A program made the translations under genes and the position numbers. From Mariprofundus micogutta (GTDB taxonomy: Bacteria; Pseudomonadota; Zetaproteobacteria; Mariprofundales; Mariprofundaceae), in contig NZ_BDFD01000001.1 in assembly GCF_001895085.1 (NCBI RefSeq), positions 62,001 through 126,000 on the forward strand: a stretch of DNA of 64,000 nucleotides, written 5' to 3'. Under the pieces are notes generated by a model. It did not search any database. It was not told the origin of the DNA and saw nothing but the letters and a program-made list of their open reading frames with translations. This document shows, piece by piece, positions 1 to 8,145 of the stretch. Every line of letters begins with the position of its first letter. Within the stretch, counting starts at the first letter, position 1.

Positions 1-581
1 GCATATTCAGGGCGCTCAACTTCCCATACATTGCCATTAATCAGCCAGTGATCAGGTTCTTCAACCTGATGACCATTGATTATCTTCTGACGGAACATAC
101 CGTATTCATAGCGAATGCCATATCCGGTCACAGGTAACTGCAGCGTTGCACAGCTATCAACGAAGCAGGCTGCCAGGCGACCCAGACCACCGTTACCAAG
201 ACCTGCATCATTTTCATGTTCGATTTTTTCTTCCAGATTCAGACCCAATGTATTCAGGGCTTCCTGAACCTGTGGCTCAAGTCCCAGATTAAGAACGGCA
301 TTGCCAAGCGCACGCCCCATCAGAAACTCAAGTGACAAATAATAAGCCCGTTTGCCATCCTTCGCTTCATAAGCGTCTTTGGTACTTTTCCAGTTCTCCA
401 TCAGATGGTCGCGTACGGCATATGCAAGCGCACGGTAGCGATAATGGTAGTCCGTGCTGGTAGAATGTTGGCCCAGCGTACGCAGGAAATGCCTCTGAAT
501 ACCGTTGACTAAGCCATCCGCTGTTTTATCCAGCGGTGGAACATCCGTAATACGACGGTGTGGTTTGACTGTATCATTCAT
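1..581 (-). CDS. glgP: Glycogen/starch phosphorylase, N-terminal part (runs off window)
   Basis: Only about the first 193 codons are present; the rest lies beyond position 1. The product should release glucose-1-phosphate from alpha-1,4-glucan in the cytosol. Visible GT35 motifs are YYLSLEFLMGR near residue 80, ENDAGLGNGGLGRLAACF near residue 130 and GYGIRYEYGMF near residue 165, all typical of the phosphorylase N-terminal half. The ATG at 579-581 is preceded by an AAGG Shine-Dalgarno-like stretch. Its usual pyridoxal-phosphate lysine would lie outside the window. It reads away from the SUMF1-like gene's terminator and is probably a separate transcription unit. Confidence 0.93.
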   Translation of the reverse strand, partial: MNDTVKPHRRITDVPPLDKTADGLVNGIQRHFLRTLGQHSTSTDYHYRYRALAYAVRDHLMENWKSTKDAYEAKDGKRAYYLSLEFLMGRALGNAVLNLGLEPQVQEALNTLGLNLEEKIEHENDAGLGNGGLGRLAACFVDSCATLQLPVTGYGIRYEYGMFRQKIINGHQVEEPDHWLINGNVWEVERPEY

Positions 582-652
582 GATTAATAAACCTTGGGGA
601 AAAATTATGGTGGCGCATTCTATACAGATGCAGCCTCTATTTCACGAACATA

Positions 653-683
653 AAAAAAGGCCGCCTGATGGGCGACCTTTTTC
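653..683 (-). terminator. Rho-independent terminator after the SUMF1-like gene
   Basis: On the minus strand an AAAGG-x-CGCC type stem with a four-base loop is followed by a run of seven T (positions 659 down to 653). It lies about 20 bases beyond the stop of the gene ending at 702. It also lies upstream of the glycogen phosphorylase start and so separates the two units. Confidence 0.75.
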
Positions 684-701
684 AACACACTTTATTAGCT
701 C

Positions 702-1499
702 TTATTGTTCACGAACAATACGGAAACCGATATAAGGCAAGCGATATCGCGGGTGATATACGCGCCGGTCACCCGAACGCAGACCTTTAGGGAAGAAGTA
801 CCATGCTCCACCTCGAACCGAACGGTTTTCATTGGATTTCACATCACTGCAACGCTGCTCATCACCTTCAAAATCTTCGTTGTAAAAAGAACAGGTCCAC
901 TCCCAAACGTTTCCGTGCATATCATACAAACCCCACGGATTCGGCTTTTTCTGACCTACAGGATGGGATTTTTTATCAGCATTAGTGCTGTTCCACGCAT
1001 AGTCCGGGAAATCATTCGGGTTATCACCCCATGAAAAAGCTGTGGTAGTACCAGCACGCGCAGCATATTCCCATTCAGCTTCGGTCGGCAGGCGATACTT
1101 GGAACCTGTTTTTTTGGAGAGCCATTTCAGATACATCTGGGCATCATGCCATTTCACATGAATAACAGGCATATCACCGCGACCCCAGCCACGATCATTT
1201 GCTTTGGAGTTTCCTGTCTTTTTGCAAAACTCATCATATTGCTTAAAGGTGGTCTCGTATTTCGCCAGCCAGAAGCCTTTGCTTATTTCCACTTCATGCT
1301 GCACTTCATCGGGATAACGACCCGGTTCAGTTTCAGGTGTACCCATGACAAATTTGCCAGGGCCGATGTAAATAAATTCAATGCCCATCTCATCGGTCAT
1401 GGTATCACCGTGCTTGGGTGCCTCAGCAGCAGCCATAGCCGGTAACAGCATGACGGCAGTGATCAATGCAGCGAACAAGCTGCTCATTCTGAAGTTCAT
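702..1499 (-). CDS. Exported SUMF1/FGE-fold protein (NirV-like, no catalytic cysteines)
   Basis: A 265-aa protein with a Sec signal peptide (hydrophobic residues 8-22, ending AMAAAEA) and one formylglycine-generating-enzyme-sulfatase (SUMF1) domain from about residue 35 to the end. Seen motifs: FVMGTPETEPGRYPDE, YRLPTEAEWEYAARAG, GLYDMHGNVWEWT and SVRGGAW...GFRIVRE. The cysteine pair that canonical FGE uses in the GG-S-x-C region is absent (here GGAWYFFPKG). It is therefore probably not a sulfatase activator; NirV-type homologues associated with redox enzymes are a closer analogy (inference). The start was chosen at the ATG immediately before the signal peptide; longer readings run into the upstream cytochrome gene, 13 bases away. 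Probably co-transcribed with that cytochrome. Confidence 0.88.
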   Translation of the reverse strand: MNFRMSSLFAALITAVMLLPAMAAAEAPKHGDTMTDEMGIEFIYIGPGKFVMGTPETEPGRYPDEVQHEVEISKGFWLAKYETTFKQYDEFCKKTGNSKANDRGWGRGDMPVIHVKWHDAQMYLKWLSKKTGSKYRLPTEAEWEYAARAGTTTAFSWGDNPNDFPDYAWNSTNADKKSHPVGQKKPNPWGLYDMHGNVWEWTCSFYNEDFEGDEQRCSDVKSNENRSVRGGAWYFFPKGLRSGDRRVYHPRYRLPYIGFRIVREQ

Positions 1500-1512
1500 A
1501 ATATACACTCGC

Positions 1513-2115
1513 TTATTTCCACTTGATTTTAGGACGCTCGAAAATATCGAGAATATGTTTGTGCCCGAGAACCAGGTGGTAGAGTACCATTCCCACATGA
1601 CAGGCCAGGAAGGTCCAGATGACTACACCGAAAAATTCATGCGCTTCGAACATCAACAACATATCCTGAGTCATGGTTCCGTCTGAGCGCACGCCATTCA
1701 TCACATATGCACCTGTCAGCCCCAGTGCGATCAGGGTCAGGAATCCCAGCCCGTGCATCGCACCAGCCAAAGCGCCTCTATTTTCAGGCGGAGCGAGATT
1801 ACCGGTAAACACGCCCGGTAATTCTTCTTTTGCAGAATTGAAGAATGCAGAACGATGACGTTTGGAGAACCATGGAACCAGACGGCCCCAGGCATCCTTT
1901 TCAGCAAAACGGGTCATGGCATAAATACTACTGATTAAAAATGCTCCCCAGCCAAATAGCATAATATGCAGGGAGAAAAGAACTGTTTCATAGGTCACCA
2001 GCTTGCCGGGCTCCGGAACAAACATCAGTAAGGAACTGATAAGCTGAAATGCCACTGTGACAATCATGGAAATATGCATCACTCGCGTCACAGTTGTAAG
2101 ACGTTGGGTACTCAT
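1513..2115 (-). CDS. Cytochrome b561/b6-type membrane protein
   Basis: A 200-aa integral membrane protein with about four to five hydrophobic segments (near residues 10-32, 45-67, 125-145 and 160-182). It has paired membrane histidines (VMHIS, FSLHIM, AMHGLG, EAHEFF, ACHVGMVLYHLVLGH) of the kind that ligate b haems in cytochrome b561/hydrogenase-cytochrome-b proteins. It probably moves electrons between the quinone pool and a periplasmic partner; the exported SUMF1-like protein directly downstream may be that partner (inference). The start ATG at 2113-2115 has a GGAGGT sequence about 12 bases upstream. A perfect AT-rich inverted repeat lies just upstream in the promoter region. Confidence 0.85.
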   Translation of the reverse strand: MSTQRLTTVTRVMHISMIVTVAFQLISSLLMFVPEPGKLVTYETVLFSLHIMLFGWGAFLISSIYAMTRFAEKDAWGRLVPWFSKRHRSAFFNSAKEELPGVFTGNLAPPENRGALAGAMHGLGFLTLIALGLTGAYVMNGVRSDGTMTQDMLLMFEAHEFFGVVIWTFLACHVGMVLYHLVLGHKHILDIFERPKIKWK

Positions 2116-2166
2116 TATTTTATATAACCTCCAGCATTTGAGTGCAGGCACACACTACTGAAGATT

Positions 2167-2192
2167 ATTATATTATCAACCACTAATATAAT
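2167..2192. promoter_or_regulatory. AT-rich perfect inverted repeat, candidate operator/promoter
   Basis: Nine-base arms (ATTATATTA and TAATATAAT) flank an 8-base spacer, 52 bases upstream of the cytochrome b start. The minus strand reads TATAAT at 2172-2167, a good -10, so a regulator bound here would cover the promoter. No regulator family is recognised from the sequence. Confidence 0.5.
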
Positions 2193-2483
2193 GAGACTAT
2201 TTAATCACCACAGTTTAACATGCCTTGCGGGCACGGCAGCCTCCTCTTTCGTGAGGCGATTTCAAGCATAACTTTTTTTATCGAACAATTGGGTAGAAAA
2301 ATATCGATGGAGTAGCATTGAAAAGCCCCGCCTTATCTGGCACAACGCTGTGACAACTGCAATGATAACGACACTATCAATACTCAGGCGTTGAATAATA
2401 GTACCAATACCCCCGGTTTCGCAGAGAAGATAGCAAGATGTGGAACATCGAGAACGTTTCACAACACAACCTGAGAATAGAGA
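2193..2483. other. Gene-poor stretch between the receiver gene and the cytochrome b unit
   Basis: About 290 bases hold no convincing gene. A possible 66-codon minus-strand frame has no ribosome site and an uneven cysteine/arginine composition. A short stem (GCCTC...GAGGC near 2239-2257) and a run of T on the plus strand near 2273-2279 are present, but no standard terminator or known riboswitch pattern was recognised. Confidence 0.5.
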
Positions 2484-2846
2484 CTACCTGCGCAGAACTG
2501 ATCGGATGCAGTCTCTCAAAAAAACGACAGAATATGGTTTGGTCAGCAAATAATAGTTACTGAATTCACCAATCTGTTGAACAGCCTGGCGCTCTTGCAT
2601 ATCTGTCATGAACAAAACAGGAACATCAGCATTGTCATCTCTGATATCTTTCGCTGCATCAATGCCGTTTTTACCCTGATGAAGATCTGCAATCACAAGA
2701 ACAATGTCAGACTCACGCAGGGCAAACTTATCAATGCACTGCTGCCCATCACCAGTATTCAGTATTTCAAAGCCGAGCGACTGCTGCATTGAATCCTGCA
2801 CCTTACCCAGATCACCTATAAGGAGAAGTGCAGGAGCTTTTTTCAC
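2484..2846 (-). CDS. Single-domain response-regulator receiver protein
   Basis: A 120-aa CheY-like receiver with no output domain. The phospho-acceptor is probably Asp54 (VLVIADLHQG), with Thr81 (FMTDM) and Lys103 (LLTKPYS) in the expected places. The N-terminal acidic pair is reduced to one aspartate (IGD12), so Mg binding may be weakened. It overlaps the upstream SafE-like gene by 4 bases (ATGA) and is the last gene of the TonB-receptor operon. Its partner kinase is not evident nearby except RegB, which already has RegA. Function unknown. Confidence 0.85.
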   Translation of the reverse strand: MKKAPALLLIGDLGKVQDSMQQSLGFEILNTGDGQQCIDKFALRESDIVLVIADLHQGKNGIDAAKDIRDDNADVPVLFMTDMQERQAVQQIGEFSNYYLLTKPYSVVFLRDCIRSVLRR

Positions 2847-3487
2847 AGGGAAATCCAGCCCATGCCGACTCCAACGCCAACAAACGCCAGTACTGATGCA
2901 CCAAGGCGTGCCAACTGCTGTTGTCTGCCTCTGAGTTGCAAACGAATTTCACTGCCTGCCCTGCCCAGTCCGTAGCCGAAAATGATTTGAGGTATAACAA
3001 TCGCTCCCGCGCCAAAGGAAATCCCCAGCAACAAACCGTAGGCACCCGAACCGGTAGTGGCTGCCGCTGCCATCACAGCTGCCAGCGGTGCGCATGGGCG
3101 AAGGCCCATGGCAAACCCCATACCGAACAGTCCCGCCCTGAGTCTCTTTTTCTGACCGGCAGAAGAGCAACCCGCCACCCTGCCCTTTCTCCATAAAAGA
3201 ACGGCAGAGAAGAACAGCATAGCAGCAAAGATCAGATTGGCGTGACTCATATCAAGCAGGCCAACCAGTGAAGCACCGAGCAGCCCTGAAATCGCAGCAA
3301 GCAAAGCATAAGCAGTTAAACGGCCAAGGTTAAAACGCAGAGTTTGCAAAGCGGTCTCTTTAGCACCGATATCCTGAGCCAAAAGCATCACCCCCAGGGT
3401 AGGAATACAGGTAAACATGCATGCACCCGCCCCGAATGAGAGGCCGATGATGAATGTCGCCAGCATGGCGGAAAAAAGAACCTCCAA
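2843..3487 (-). CDS. SafE/DsbD-TM (CcdA-like) membrane protein
   Basis: A 214-aa polytopic membrane protein with six predicted hydrophobic segments in two similar halves. Conserved-looking cysteine/proline motifs occur in both halves: GACMFTCIPTLG (Cys23, Cys27) and GLRPCAPLAA (Cys132). This resembles the thiol-relay transmembrane fold of CcdA/DsbD and the TauE/SafE-like COG2836 group often found with metal-handling genes. It may pass reducing equivalents or export a small solute; which one cannot be decided from sequence. The gene sits 3 bases after the polyferredoxin gene and overlaps the receiver gene, so it belongs to the TonB-receptor operon. Confidence 0.82.
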   Translation of the reverse strand: MEVLFSAMLATFIIGLSFGAGACMFTCIPTLGVMLLAQDIGAKETALQTLRFNLGRLTAYALLAAISGLLGASLVGLLDMSHANLIFAAMLFFSAVLLWRKGRVAGCSSAGQKKRLRAGLFGMGFAMGLRPCAPLAAVMAAAATTGSGAYGLLLGISFGAGAIVIPQIIFGYGLGRAGSEIRLQLRGRQQQLARLGASVLAFVGVGVGMGWISL

Positions 3488-3490
3488 CTT

Positions 3491-4519
3491 CTAGCCCTTC
3501 TTCACGCGGCGGGAAGGTTTCTGTTTTCCCTCCCAGGCCTTCTGGGCTTTGTTACGTTCCTTGAAATACTGGGGATCGGACACCTTGATTGGAATCACCG
3601 CATACTTCATTGCCATCACACCCTTATCAGGACAAAACTCCACACAGCGACCACACAGCGTGCAATCAGGGAAGAGGATATCCTTCTCCTTCGATGTGTG
3701 GATTTCGCGGATATCCATCGGGCAAGCCTTGGAACAGAGACCGCATTTTTCACAACGCGGCGTATAGTTTTTCACCAGTTTCACCAGCCCCACTTTGCGG
3801 AACAGCGCATGCATAGCCAGCATCGGGCAGATTCGACAGAACGGCTGACGCATGCTTAGCGAAAGCACCAGAATCAAGCCGAACATTGTGTCGGCAATAA
3901 TCGACAGGATCATGTAACCGGTGGAAGAGGTATCAATATAAAGCTGGTTCAACTGTCCGGCGGCAAGGCTGGTTAAAATACGGCTTGGACAAATTTTACA
4001 GAATGGATCTCCCAGTTCATGACCGACAAAACCCATACCTGATGCCAATGGAAACAGAACCACCAGCAATCCGAGCATCAGCCACTTGGCAGGCCTGATG
4101 CGGTCCACCAGATTGTCATCCAGAGAGTCGGTGCGATTGAAACGCAATTTCTGGCCGATCATGCCGATCACTTCCTGGAAGAAACCGAGTGGACAAAGCC
4201 AGCCACAGAATGCCTTGTTCAAGAGCACAAACAGAATGATGAAGGTCGCAAGCGTTGTGAGTATCGGCATAATCACACTCAAGCCGAAAGCACCTGCATT
4301 AATCGCAGGCCCGAGAAGATGACCAAACTGATGCTGCAAAGGAATCAGCACACAGTAATCAGCTGTTTTGGCATCATACGCACAGGCTAGAACCGGAAAT
4401 GCACCCGATAATTTATCTGCCGAATAGAAACCGACAAACACCGAACCATAGACGAGAAACAGGAATGCCAGCAGCTGCACAACTTTGCGAATCACAGATA
4501 AGTTTTTCCACAATGGCAT
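3491..4519 (-). CDS. NapH/FtrD-type membrane polyferredoxin
   Basis: A 342-aa inner-membrane protein with about five transmembrane segments and a cytosolic C-terminal pair of 4Fe-4S ferredoxin motifs (CEKCGLCSKACP and CTLCGRCVEFCP, residues about 255-305). The membrane-edge cysteine motifs CGWLCP, CKICP and CRICP are those of the NapH/NosR/YccM family. Such proteins carry electrons across the membrane to periplasmic reductases or metal transporters (for example FtrD in ferrous iron uptake). Here the context is a TonB-dependent receptor operon with a SafE-like protein, suggesting redox handling of a transported metal (inference). The gene ends 3 bases before the SafE-like start. Confidence 0.92.
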   Translation of the reverse strand: MPLWKNLSVIRKVVQLLAFLFLVYGSVFVGFYSADKLSGAFPVLACAYDAKTADYCVLIPLQHQFGHLLGPAINAGAFGLSVIMPILTTLATFIILFVLLNKAFCGWLCPLGFFQEVIGMIGQKLRFNRTDSLDDNLVDRIRPAKWLMLGLLVVLFPLASGMGFVGHELGDPFCKICPSRILTSLAAGQLNQLYIDTSSTGYMILSIIADTMFGLILVLSLSMRQPFCRICPMLAMHALFRKVGLVKLVKNYTPRCEKCGLCSKACPMDIREIHTSKEKDILFPDCTLCGRCVEFCPDKGVMAMKYAVIPIKVSDPQYFKERNKAQKAWEGKQKPSRRVKKG

Positions 4520-4521
4520 AA

Positions 4522-5319
4522 TTATTTCTCCTTACGGCGACGGGAGCGCACTGTAATCAAGCCACCCAGCAGCATACCTGCAACAACTGTGGCAAGCCCC
4601 AGCTCGGTTGACTGCCAATGCTCCGGATTAATGTGATATGCGGATGAAAAGGTGGTGGTGAAGCGCTGTTCCCCTTCTGCGTAGTTCGCGGTCAATAAAA
4701 ATTCAGATGGGCGGTTACCCATGCGGCCCGATTTGATTATCGAAAAGTCTTCGGGAAGTGCGACGATCAGTTTGCCTGCAACATCAGTTTGAAGTACTGC
4801 ATCGCTTCCATTTGCTGTCTTCAGCAACACGGTTGTATTCGCAAGAGGCTTACCCTTGTAAGAAACAACAAACACGGCTTCGGTATTGGAATAATAACGC
4901 CAGTGTTCTCTGGCAAGCGGCGCCGGTTTTATTTCCAGTGCCGCTTTTGCATGCTTGATCAGTAGTGAAGGCGATTCGCCGGATGGTTTACCGAACATAT
5001 AAACATAACGCACGGCTGACTCGTACAGCTTTCCGTCGCTGCGAGTAGCAAGCAGAGCATGATAGTTATCCATGCCTGTAGACTTCACTGTTACCCTGCC
5101 ATGCTCTCCCTGCATGGGCATGACACTCAGTTTGGGGTTGATTAAGGAAAGTTCAGCTCCCACACCATCATGCAACATAAATGTTTTAGCGGCATGGCGG
5201 CCACCATGACCGCCATGTCCATGCTTGGCGGGAGCAGGGGCCCAGCTCATGGCTGCCTGTGCTGTGAAGCTGAAAAGAGCCACGGCCAGCATGACTCCAG
5301 CCAATACTTTGATTTTCAC
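4522..5319 (-). CDS. DUF4198-like periplasmic protein with C-terminal membrane anchor
   Basis: A 265-aa protein with a signal peptide (cleavage near AQA-AMS), then a histidine/glycine-rich stretch (KHGHGGHGGRHAAK, residues about 32-45) that could bind metal. A beta-rich body follows, reminiscent of DUF4198/NikK-type proteins (SYKGKPLANTTVLLKTANG). A C-terminal transmembrane helix (about residues 240-257) ends in a basic tail RSRRRKEK. It probably sits in the periplasm anchored to the inner membrane and may buffer or hand over a metal ion. The family call is tentative. It overlaps the upstream gene by 4 bases and lies 2 bases before the polyferredoxin gene. Confidence 0.75.
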   Translation of the reverse strand: MKIKVLAGVMLAVALFSFTAQAAMSWAPAPAKHGHGGHGGRHAAKTFMLHDGVGAELSLINPKLSVMPMQGEHGRVTVKSTGMDNYHALLATRSDGKLYESAVRYVYMFGKPSGESPSLLIKHAKAALEIKPAPLAREHWRYYSNTEAVFVVSYKGKPLANTTVLLKTANGSDAVLQTDVAGKLIVALPEDFSIIKSGRMGNRPSEFLLTANYAEGEQRFTTTFSSAYHINPEHWQSTELGLATVVAGMLLGGLITVRSRRRKEK

Positions 5320-5852
5320 TTGCTTGCGCCCGCTGCCGTTTTAGCGGCATAAAGCCTGGACTTCTGCTCATCGGACAGCAGACGCGAAGCTTTCACCGAG
5401 GCCATCAGATTGGCCTGCAATTTGGCAGCTCGAAGCTCGCCCATGCGTGCCGTATATGCCTTGATATCGCGATCATTTAAATTACCACTATGCAACTTGC
5501 TACGAAATTCAGCGACAGTAATCTGTGCTTCGGCATGCGCTTTTGCTGCCCCTGTTTCTGCAGCAAGCAGTAGTTCACCAATCTGTTTGCGCTGCTTGTC
5601 ACTCAAGCCAATCAGATCGCTTTTGCTAAGAATCTTGCGGATATATCTCGGGCTTTTGCCCGGAATCTTATAGTGGCCCGATTCTTTGTAAGCCGGTGCT
5701 TTGGCAGTGCTAAGCGGACAGTCCTGCGCTTTTGCCCCCTTAAAATCGCAGTCACTGGCCGGACAGGCTTTTCCACCGCAGGCAAGTGCTGAAGTGGAAA
5801 GCAGTAAAGCTGCAGATGTTGCAATCATCAGGTGTTTCAGCTGTTTGTTCAT
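5316..5852 (-). CDS. Spy/CpxP-like (LTXXQ) periplasmic protein, Cys-rich N-terminus
   Basis: A 178-aa protein with a signal peptide ending LSTSALA. A short cysteine-rich segment follows (CGGKACPASDCDFKG, four cysteines, plus a fifth in QDCP). The helical body carries two LTXXQ-like motifs (LSDKQRKQIGEL and LSDEQKSRLYAA), the signature of Spy/CpxP/CnrX-like metal-sensing or chaperone proteins. Twenty-odd bases separate it from the TonB receptor, and it overlaps the DUF4198-like gene by 4 bases. The Cys-rich addition is unusual and may bind metal (inference). Confidence 0.78.
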   Translation of the reverse strand: MNKQLKHLMIATSAALLLSTSALACGGKACPASDCDFKGAKAQDCPLSTAKAPAYKESGHYKIPGKSPRYIRKILSKSDLIGLSDKQRKQIGELLLAAETGAAKAHAEAQITVAEFRSKLHSGNLNDRDIKAYTARMGELRAAKLQANLMASVKASRLLSDEQKSRLYAAKTAAGASK

Positions 5853-5876
5853 TTGATACCTCCGTTTCTGTGTGAA

Positions 5877-8084
5877 TTAAAAAGTTGCTGTCATGCCGGC
5901 TGTCCAGCGGCGCCCCGGATTGACCACAATAGAGAGGTCTTCAGCGTTGTAGGTGAAATCAGCATTACTATCGTAGTAGCCGCGTGCGGTGTTGTAATAG
6001 GTACGGTCAAATGCATTATCGAGGCGGGCAAAGAGATTGAATTCCACGGCCTTGTTGGCACCAACGGAGAAATCATAGTTAGCCACCAGATCGAATATGG
6101 CATGACCACCGATTTTCTCCTGATTAATTTCATCAGCGTAATACCAGCTCTGGGCATTCATTTCGCCGGTCAGCGTGAATCCCTCAAATGGTTTCACACG
6201 CGCAGCGACGAACAGTTTATGTTTTGGCGCACGCGGCACCACATTACCGCTATTGTCATAGCTGATCCTGGTGTTGGCTCCCGGTCTGGGGCTGAAACGA
6301 TTACCCAACAATAGATTGAAGTTGTCGTAGCGGGTGAATTTCGCATCAAGCAGTGTGTAAGCCACATCCATCGAAAAGATCTGCTCCTGATCACTCTTCA
6401 GGGAAAACTCAAGACCACGGTTGCGCATGCCACCGATATTCTGATACTGATCTATCACACCGTTATTCGGTGTGGCATACTGACCGGCCACGTTGAGGAT
6501 AAAATCCTTACGGTCGATCTGAAATGCTGCAATGTCCCACTCCACGCCACCGGCAATACGTCCTCGCAAACCAATTTCATAATTGACTGCCCTTTCAGGT
6601 GTAAGGTTCGGGTTGGCAGCCACATTGCCTGTCAATGAAATCGTACCGGCAAATAACTGTTGAATAGTCGGTGCACGGAAACCGGTAGTGATATTGGAGT
6701 AAAGCGCCACAGAATCATTGATCTCGTAGTTAATACCGCCTCGCCATGAGCCCACATTAAAACGCCTGGACAGATCCGTGGCCGGTGCCGCAGGCAGGTA
6801 GTCTTCATAGCTCAGTTTGATATGATCATAACGACCATTCATGGTCGCGGTAAGTCCATCAGCCACCCTGAATTTCAGTTCCCCATAGCCGGCATACATG
6901 CGCTCTTTAGTCTGATTATCACTGATCAGGGTCCCTGCTGTTGTAACGGGTGAAAAAGCGCTGGCACGGAAATCCTGCAGGATAGTCACTTTGTTTTTGT
7001 AACTGTTATCGCGCAGATCAAAGGCACCCAGCCAGGCTAAATGATCGCTGCCGCCACGCCACTCGCCCTTCAGACCACGCTGCGTCTGCTTGTAATCATT
7101 ATCATTCTGATAGGCATTAACGTCGGTAACGGGAAGCCGATTCACGCCGGTACGAATCGGTGCAGTCCAGAATTTGGTATGATCACCAAACTGGTAAATA
7201 TTGAGCATCAGGTTACTGCTTTCCGAGAGATCGTTGGCGTAAGTCAGATAATATTTACCCAGATCAACATTGTAGTTTCGGGCATAGTCGCGACCACTTA
7301 CACTGGTCGGATCAACTGCTGCCTGCGTAACGCCTTCCACAGTGCCATGGCTATCCTTGAAACGTTTCGCCACTTCCCAGCCCAGGGTCAGGTCACTCGT
7401 GTCAGAGAGATAAGCCTGCAGCTTACCATTAAGATAATCGGCCTTGTATTTACCCTGAAAATAATAACTGTCGGCATCACGGCGACTCAGCTGCACATGG
7501 CCGGAAACTTTATCGCCTGCAAAACCGGCACGTACCATACCACGTTTGTAGCCGAAACTGCCTGCCTCGGCCGAGAGCTGACCACCTGCCATTTTAGCAC
7601 CGCGTTTGGTGGTAATAATTACCGCTCCGGCCAGCGCATCATCACCGAACAGATAAGACGCTCCGCCCTTAATCACCTTGATCGACTCAATGTCATCCAT
7701 GTTGATATTCACGCGTCCGGTACGTTCAAAGACAGGTACGCCATCAATCACTACCGCAACGCCGGGTTTCTCACCCATAAAACGTTGATTCTCAACACCA
7801 CGAATATGAATCTTCAGAGAGTCCTGACTCTGCAGCTCAGCTGTAACACCGGGAATGGCATCGAGAATCTGTTTGATATTCTCGGCATGCGCTTTTTCCA
7901 CTTTGGAGCCGGATATCACCGAGACATTGGACGGCTCACCACGTTTGGACTCAAAACGATCATCAATGGTAGTGGAATCCACCTGCATCAGTCCCATATC
8001 TTCTGCGCCGGAAATATTCGGCAAGGCCAAGAAAGCCAGCAATGAGGCAGCAACTGCCACATGTCTCTTCATTTTCAGGTTCAT
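5877..8084 (-). CDS. TonB-dependent outer-membrane receptor
   Basis: About 735 aa: a signal peptide (VAASLLAFLALPNISGAED), a plug domain of about residues 45-155 (SVISGSKVEKAHAENIKQIL, IHIRGVENQR, VVIDGVPV, SIKVIKGGASYLFGDDALAG) and a 22-strand-type barrel ending in an aromatic phenylalanine (RRWTAGMTATF). It imports a bound substrate using energy from TonB/ExbBD, encoded immediately upstream on the same strand. The substrate (siderophore, copper complex or other) cannot be read from sequence. The second of two tandem ATGs was chosen because GGGGAG ends only two bases before the first one. Upstream lies an array of RegA-like boxes. It heads a six-gene operon. Confidence 0.94.
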   Translation of the reverse strand: MNLKMKRHVAVAASLLAFLALPNISGAEDMGLMQVDSTTIDDRFESKRGEPSNVSVISGSKVEKAHAENIKQILDAIPGVTAELQSQDSLKIHIRGVENQRFMGEKPGVAVVIDGVPVFERTGRVNINMDDIESIKVIKGGASYLFGDDALAGAVIITTKRGAKMAGGQLSAEAGSFGYKRGMVRAGFAGDKVSGHVQLSRRDADSYYFQGKYKADYLNGKLQAYLSDTSDLTLGWEVAKRFKDSHGTVEGVTQAAVDPTSVSGRDYARNYNVDLGKYYLTYANDLSESSNLMLNIYQFGDHTKFWTAPIRTGVNRLPVTDVNAYQNDNDYKQTQRGLKGEWRGGSDHLAWLGAFDLRDNSYKNKVTILQDFRASAFSPVTTAGTLISDNQTKERMYAGYGELKFRVADGLTATMNGRYDHIKLSYEDYLPAAPATDLSRRFNVGSWRGGINYEINDSVALYSNITTGFRAPTIQQLFAGTISLTGNVAANPNLTPERAVNYEIGLRGRIAGGVEWDIAAFQIDRKDFILNVAGQYATPNNGVIDQYQNIGGMRNRGLEFSLKSDQEQIFSMDVAYTLLDAKFTRYDNFNLLLGNRFSPRPGANTRISYDNSGNVVPRAPKHKLFVAARVKPFEGFTLTGEMNAQSWYYADEINQEKIGGHAIFDLVANYDFSVGANKAVEFNLFARLDNAFDRTYYNTARGYYDSNADFTYNAEDLSIVVNPGRRWTAGMTATF

Positions 8085-8108
8085 CATCTCTCCCCGTTGT
8101 AATCAGTT

Positions 8109-8124
8109 CGGGGCGAAGATTATG
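8109..8124 (-). promoter_or_regulatory. Promoter core of the receptor operon (shared element)
   Basis: The minus strand reads CATAAT followed by CTTCGCCCCG. The 15-base element CGGGGCGAAGATTAT (plus strand) is identical upstream of exbB at 10022-10036 and lies at nearly the same distance from the start codon (25 versus 24 bases). No good -35 is present; the RegA-like box lies 21 bases upstream of the -10. Confidence 0.6.
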
Positions 8125-8145
8125 AGGCGGGGAGGATGTGAAAAT

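Noticed and set aside
702-1499. True formylglycine-generating enzyme (sulfatase activator)
   Set aside because: The catalytic cysteine pair of the family is missing and no sulfatase gene is nearby.
2262-2462. 66-codon open frame on the minus strand
   Set aside because: No ribosome site, no recognisable domain, and composition unlike neighbouring genes.
7041-8045. Long plus-strand open frame of 334 codons
   Set aside because: It lies entirely antisense to the TonB receptor, whose frame has clear plug and barrel motifs. The antisense translation shows no domain.
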